Shown here piece after piece: positions 62,926 to 64,000 of a stretch of DNA of 64,000 nucleotides. The stretch is from NCBI GenBank assembly GCA_017599285.1, contig JAGFXX010000001.1:372001-436000 (forward strand), in the 5' to 3' direction. Position numbers and translations under genes: made by a program. Origin of the DNA: Cereibacter azotoformans. GTDB taxonomy: Bacteria > Pseudomonadota > Alphaproteobacteria > Rhodobacterales > Rhodobacteraceae. The first letter of the stretch is position 1. Each line of letters begins with the position of its first letter. Under the pieces are notes generated by a model. The model did not search any database. It worked only from the letters and a program-made list of their open reading frames with translations, and had not been told where the DNA came from.

Positions 62926-64000
62926 GATCCCTCCCCACGCCGTGCGTCGCGCACGAGCTTCCAGTTGATCGCGTCCAGCAGCGCCTCGAACGAGGCATCC
63001 ACTATGTTGGGCGAGACGCCGACGGTGGACCAGCGCCGCCCCTGTCCGTCCTCGCTGTCGATGATGACGCGCGTGACGGCCTCGGTGCCGCCCTGGGTGA
63101 TCCGCACCTTGAAATCGACAAGCCGCATGTCGTCGATCACCGATTGCCAGCGCCCCAGATCCTTGGCCAGCGCCTTCGACAGCGCGTTGACGGGGCCGCG
63201 TTCGGTCCCGTTCTCGTCCAGGCTCTCCGAGACCGACAGGACCCGCTGCCCGTCGATGATCACGACCACCACGGCCTCCGACAGCGTCATGGTGCCCGCG
63301 CCGACCCGCCGCCGCTCGACCGTCACGCGGTAGCGCTTGACCTCGAAGAACGAGGGCATGAGCCCCAGTTCCCGGCGCGCCACCAGCTCGAAGCTGCCCT
63401 GGGCGGAATCGTAGGCATAGCCCTGATCCTCGCGCGCCTTGATCACCTCGAGGATGCGGCCGAGGCGGGGATCGCCGGCCGGAACCTCGATCCCGGCGGC
63501 GGCGAGGCGGGCGCGCAGGTTCGACTGGCCCGCCTGGTTCGACATCGGGATCACCCGCACGTTGCCCACCAGCGCGGGGTCGATATGTTCGTAGGTCGCG
63601 GGGTCCTTGAGGATCGCCGAGGCATGCAGCCCCGCCTTGTGCGCAAAGGCCGAGGCCCCGACATAGGCCGAGGCGCGGCGCGGCACCCGGTTCAGGATGT
63701 CGTCGAGCATCCGGCTGATCCGCACCATCCCGGCCAGCGCCTCACGCGAGATGCCGGTCTCGAACCGGCTGGCGTAGGGCTCCTTGAGCAGGAAGGTCGG
63801 GATCAGCGCGGTGAGGTTGGCGTTGCCGCACCGCTCGCCCAGCCCGTTCAGCGTGCCCTGCACCTGCCGCGCGCCCGCATCGACCGCCGCCAGCGTCGCC
63901 GCCACCGCCGTGCCCGTGTCGTCGTGGGTGTGGATGCCGAGCCGGTCCCCCGGCACGCCCGCCGCGATCACCTCGGCCACGATCCGCCCCACCTCGGCCG
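62922..64000 (-). CDS. cimA: Citramalate synthase CimA (N-terminus outside window)
   Basis: About 359 C-terminal residues are seen, with no start before the window edge. HTHDDTGTAVAATLAAVDAGA holds the metal-binding His pair, and GTLNGLGERCGNANL is the HMGL-like signature. SAYVGASAFAHKAGLHASA and the C-terminal LeuA-dimer regulatory domain (about 120 residues) follow. CimA condenses pyruvate and acetyl-CoA toward isoleucine; family members closely resemble LeuA, but the ASAFAHKAGLH phrase fits CimA. Confidence 0.88.
   Translation of the reverse strand, partial: AEVGRIVAEVIAAGVPGDRLGIHTHDDTGTAVAATLAAVDAGARQVQGTLNGLGERCGNANLTALIPTFLLKEPYASRFETGISREALAGMVRISRMLDDILNRVPRRASAYVGASAFAHKAGLHASAILKDPATYEHIDPALVGNVRVIPMSNQAGQSNLRARLAAAGIEVPAGDPRLGRILEVIKAREDQGYAYDSAQGSFELVARRELGLMPSFFEVKRYRVTVERRRVGAGTMTLSEAVVVVIIDGQRVLSVSESLDENGTERGPVNALSKALAKDLGRWQSVIDDMRLVDFKVRITQGGTEAVTRVIIDSEDGQGRRWSTVGVSPNIVDASFEALLDAINWKLVRDARRGEGS

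Overview
The window is high-GC alphaproteobacterial DNA. The order and sequence of the housekeeping genes point to the Rhodobacter/Cereibacter sphaeroides group of Rhodobacterales: der next to a BamB-like lipoprotein; pyrH-frr-uppS-cdsA-dxr-rseP-bamA-ompH-fabZ-lpxA-lpxI-lpxB in one direction; LpxI instead of LpxH.

Layout. 1-4452: end of a DMT transporter, a YfgM-like TPR protein, a BamB-like beta-propeller lipoprotein and der. 4424-11164 (minus): a peptide ABC transporter operon (Tat-type binding protein, two permeases, one fused double ATPase) preceded by an AraC-type regulator. 11240-12115 (minus): miaA. 12263-26447 (plus): a long envelope-biogenesis run covering UMP kinase, ribosome recycling, undecaprenyl-PP, CDP-diacylglycerol, MEP isoprenoid, site-2 protease, BAM and lipid A genes, then an ABC-F ATPase. 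26663-28443: an outer-membrane barrel with a clear terminator, an Lrp regulator and a LysE exporter. 28573-28883: a decayed tRNA-Ser fragment, an intact tRNA-Ser(UGA) and a terminator.

About 28.9-57.9 kb is an accessory island. It starts with a DUF3883 gene and a tightly overlapping minus-strand cassette (67-aa ORF, DUF2924, large serine recombinase, HTH protein). Next come an unrecognised 749-aa protein, a Mu Com-like zinc finger, a sigma-like factor behind a strong start-codon hairpin, and a phage-like DNA-metabolism module: RecA-like ATPase, putative ssDNA-binding protein, DEAH helicase, DUF6511, an Fe-S nuclease with an in-frame stop, a RepA-like helicase/primase and a RuvC-like nuclease. 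A repeat-rich non-coding stretch behind the helicase/primase looks like an origin or operator. Two DNA methyltransferases, a nitronate monooxygenase and small phage-type ORFs follow. No capsid, tail, portal or terminase genes are visible, so this looks like a phage-derived or satellite-like integrative element rather than a whole prophage. Its right part is wrecked by insertions: an IS1380-type element, an IS3 element split by an IS21 element with a clean 6-bp target duplication, a second IS3 element, and a truncated DUF3489 gene.

58.0-64.0 kb returns to chromosomal genes: HNH endonuclease, carboxylesterase, AlkA-type glycosylase, an MFS transporter, a squalene/phytoene-synthase-like protein, a methyltransferase and the C-terminal part of citramalate synthase.

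The observations most worth testing are: (1) the Com-like gene directly upstream of a hairpin that covers the start region of a sigma-like gene; (2) the 749-aa unknown protein; (3) the iteron-like array behind the RepA-like gene; (4) two homologous leaders with similar short ORFs; (5) a methyltransferase gene in which two reading frames both look meaningful; (6) the nested insertion sequences and a 28-nt hairpin inserted in istA.
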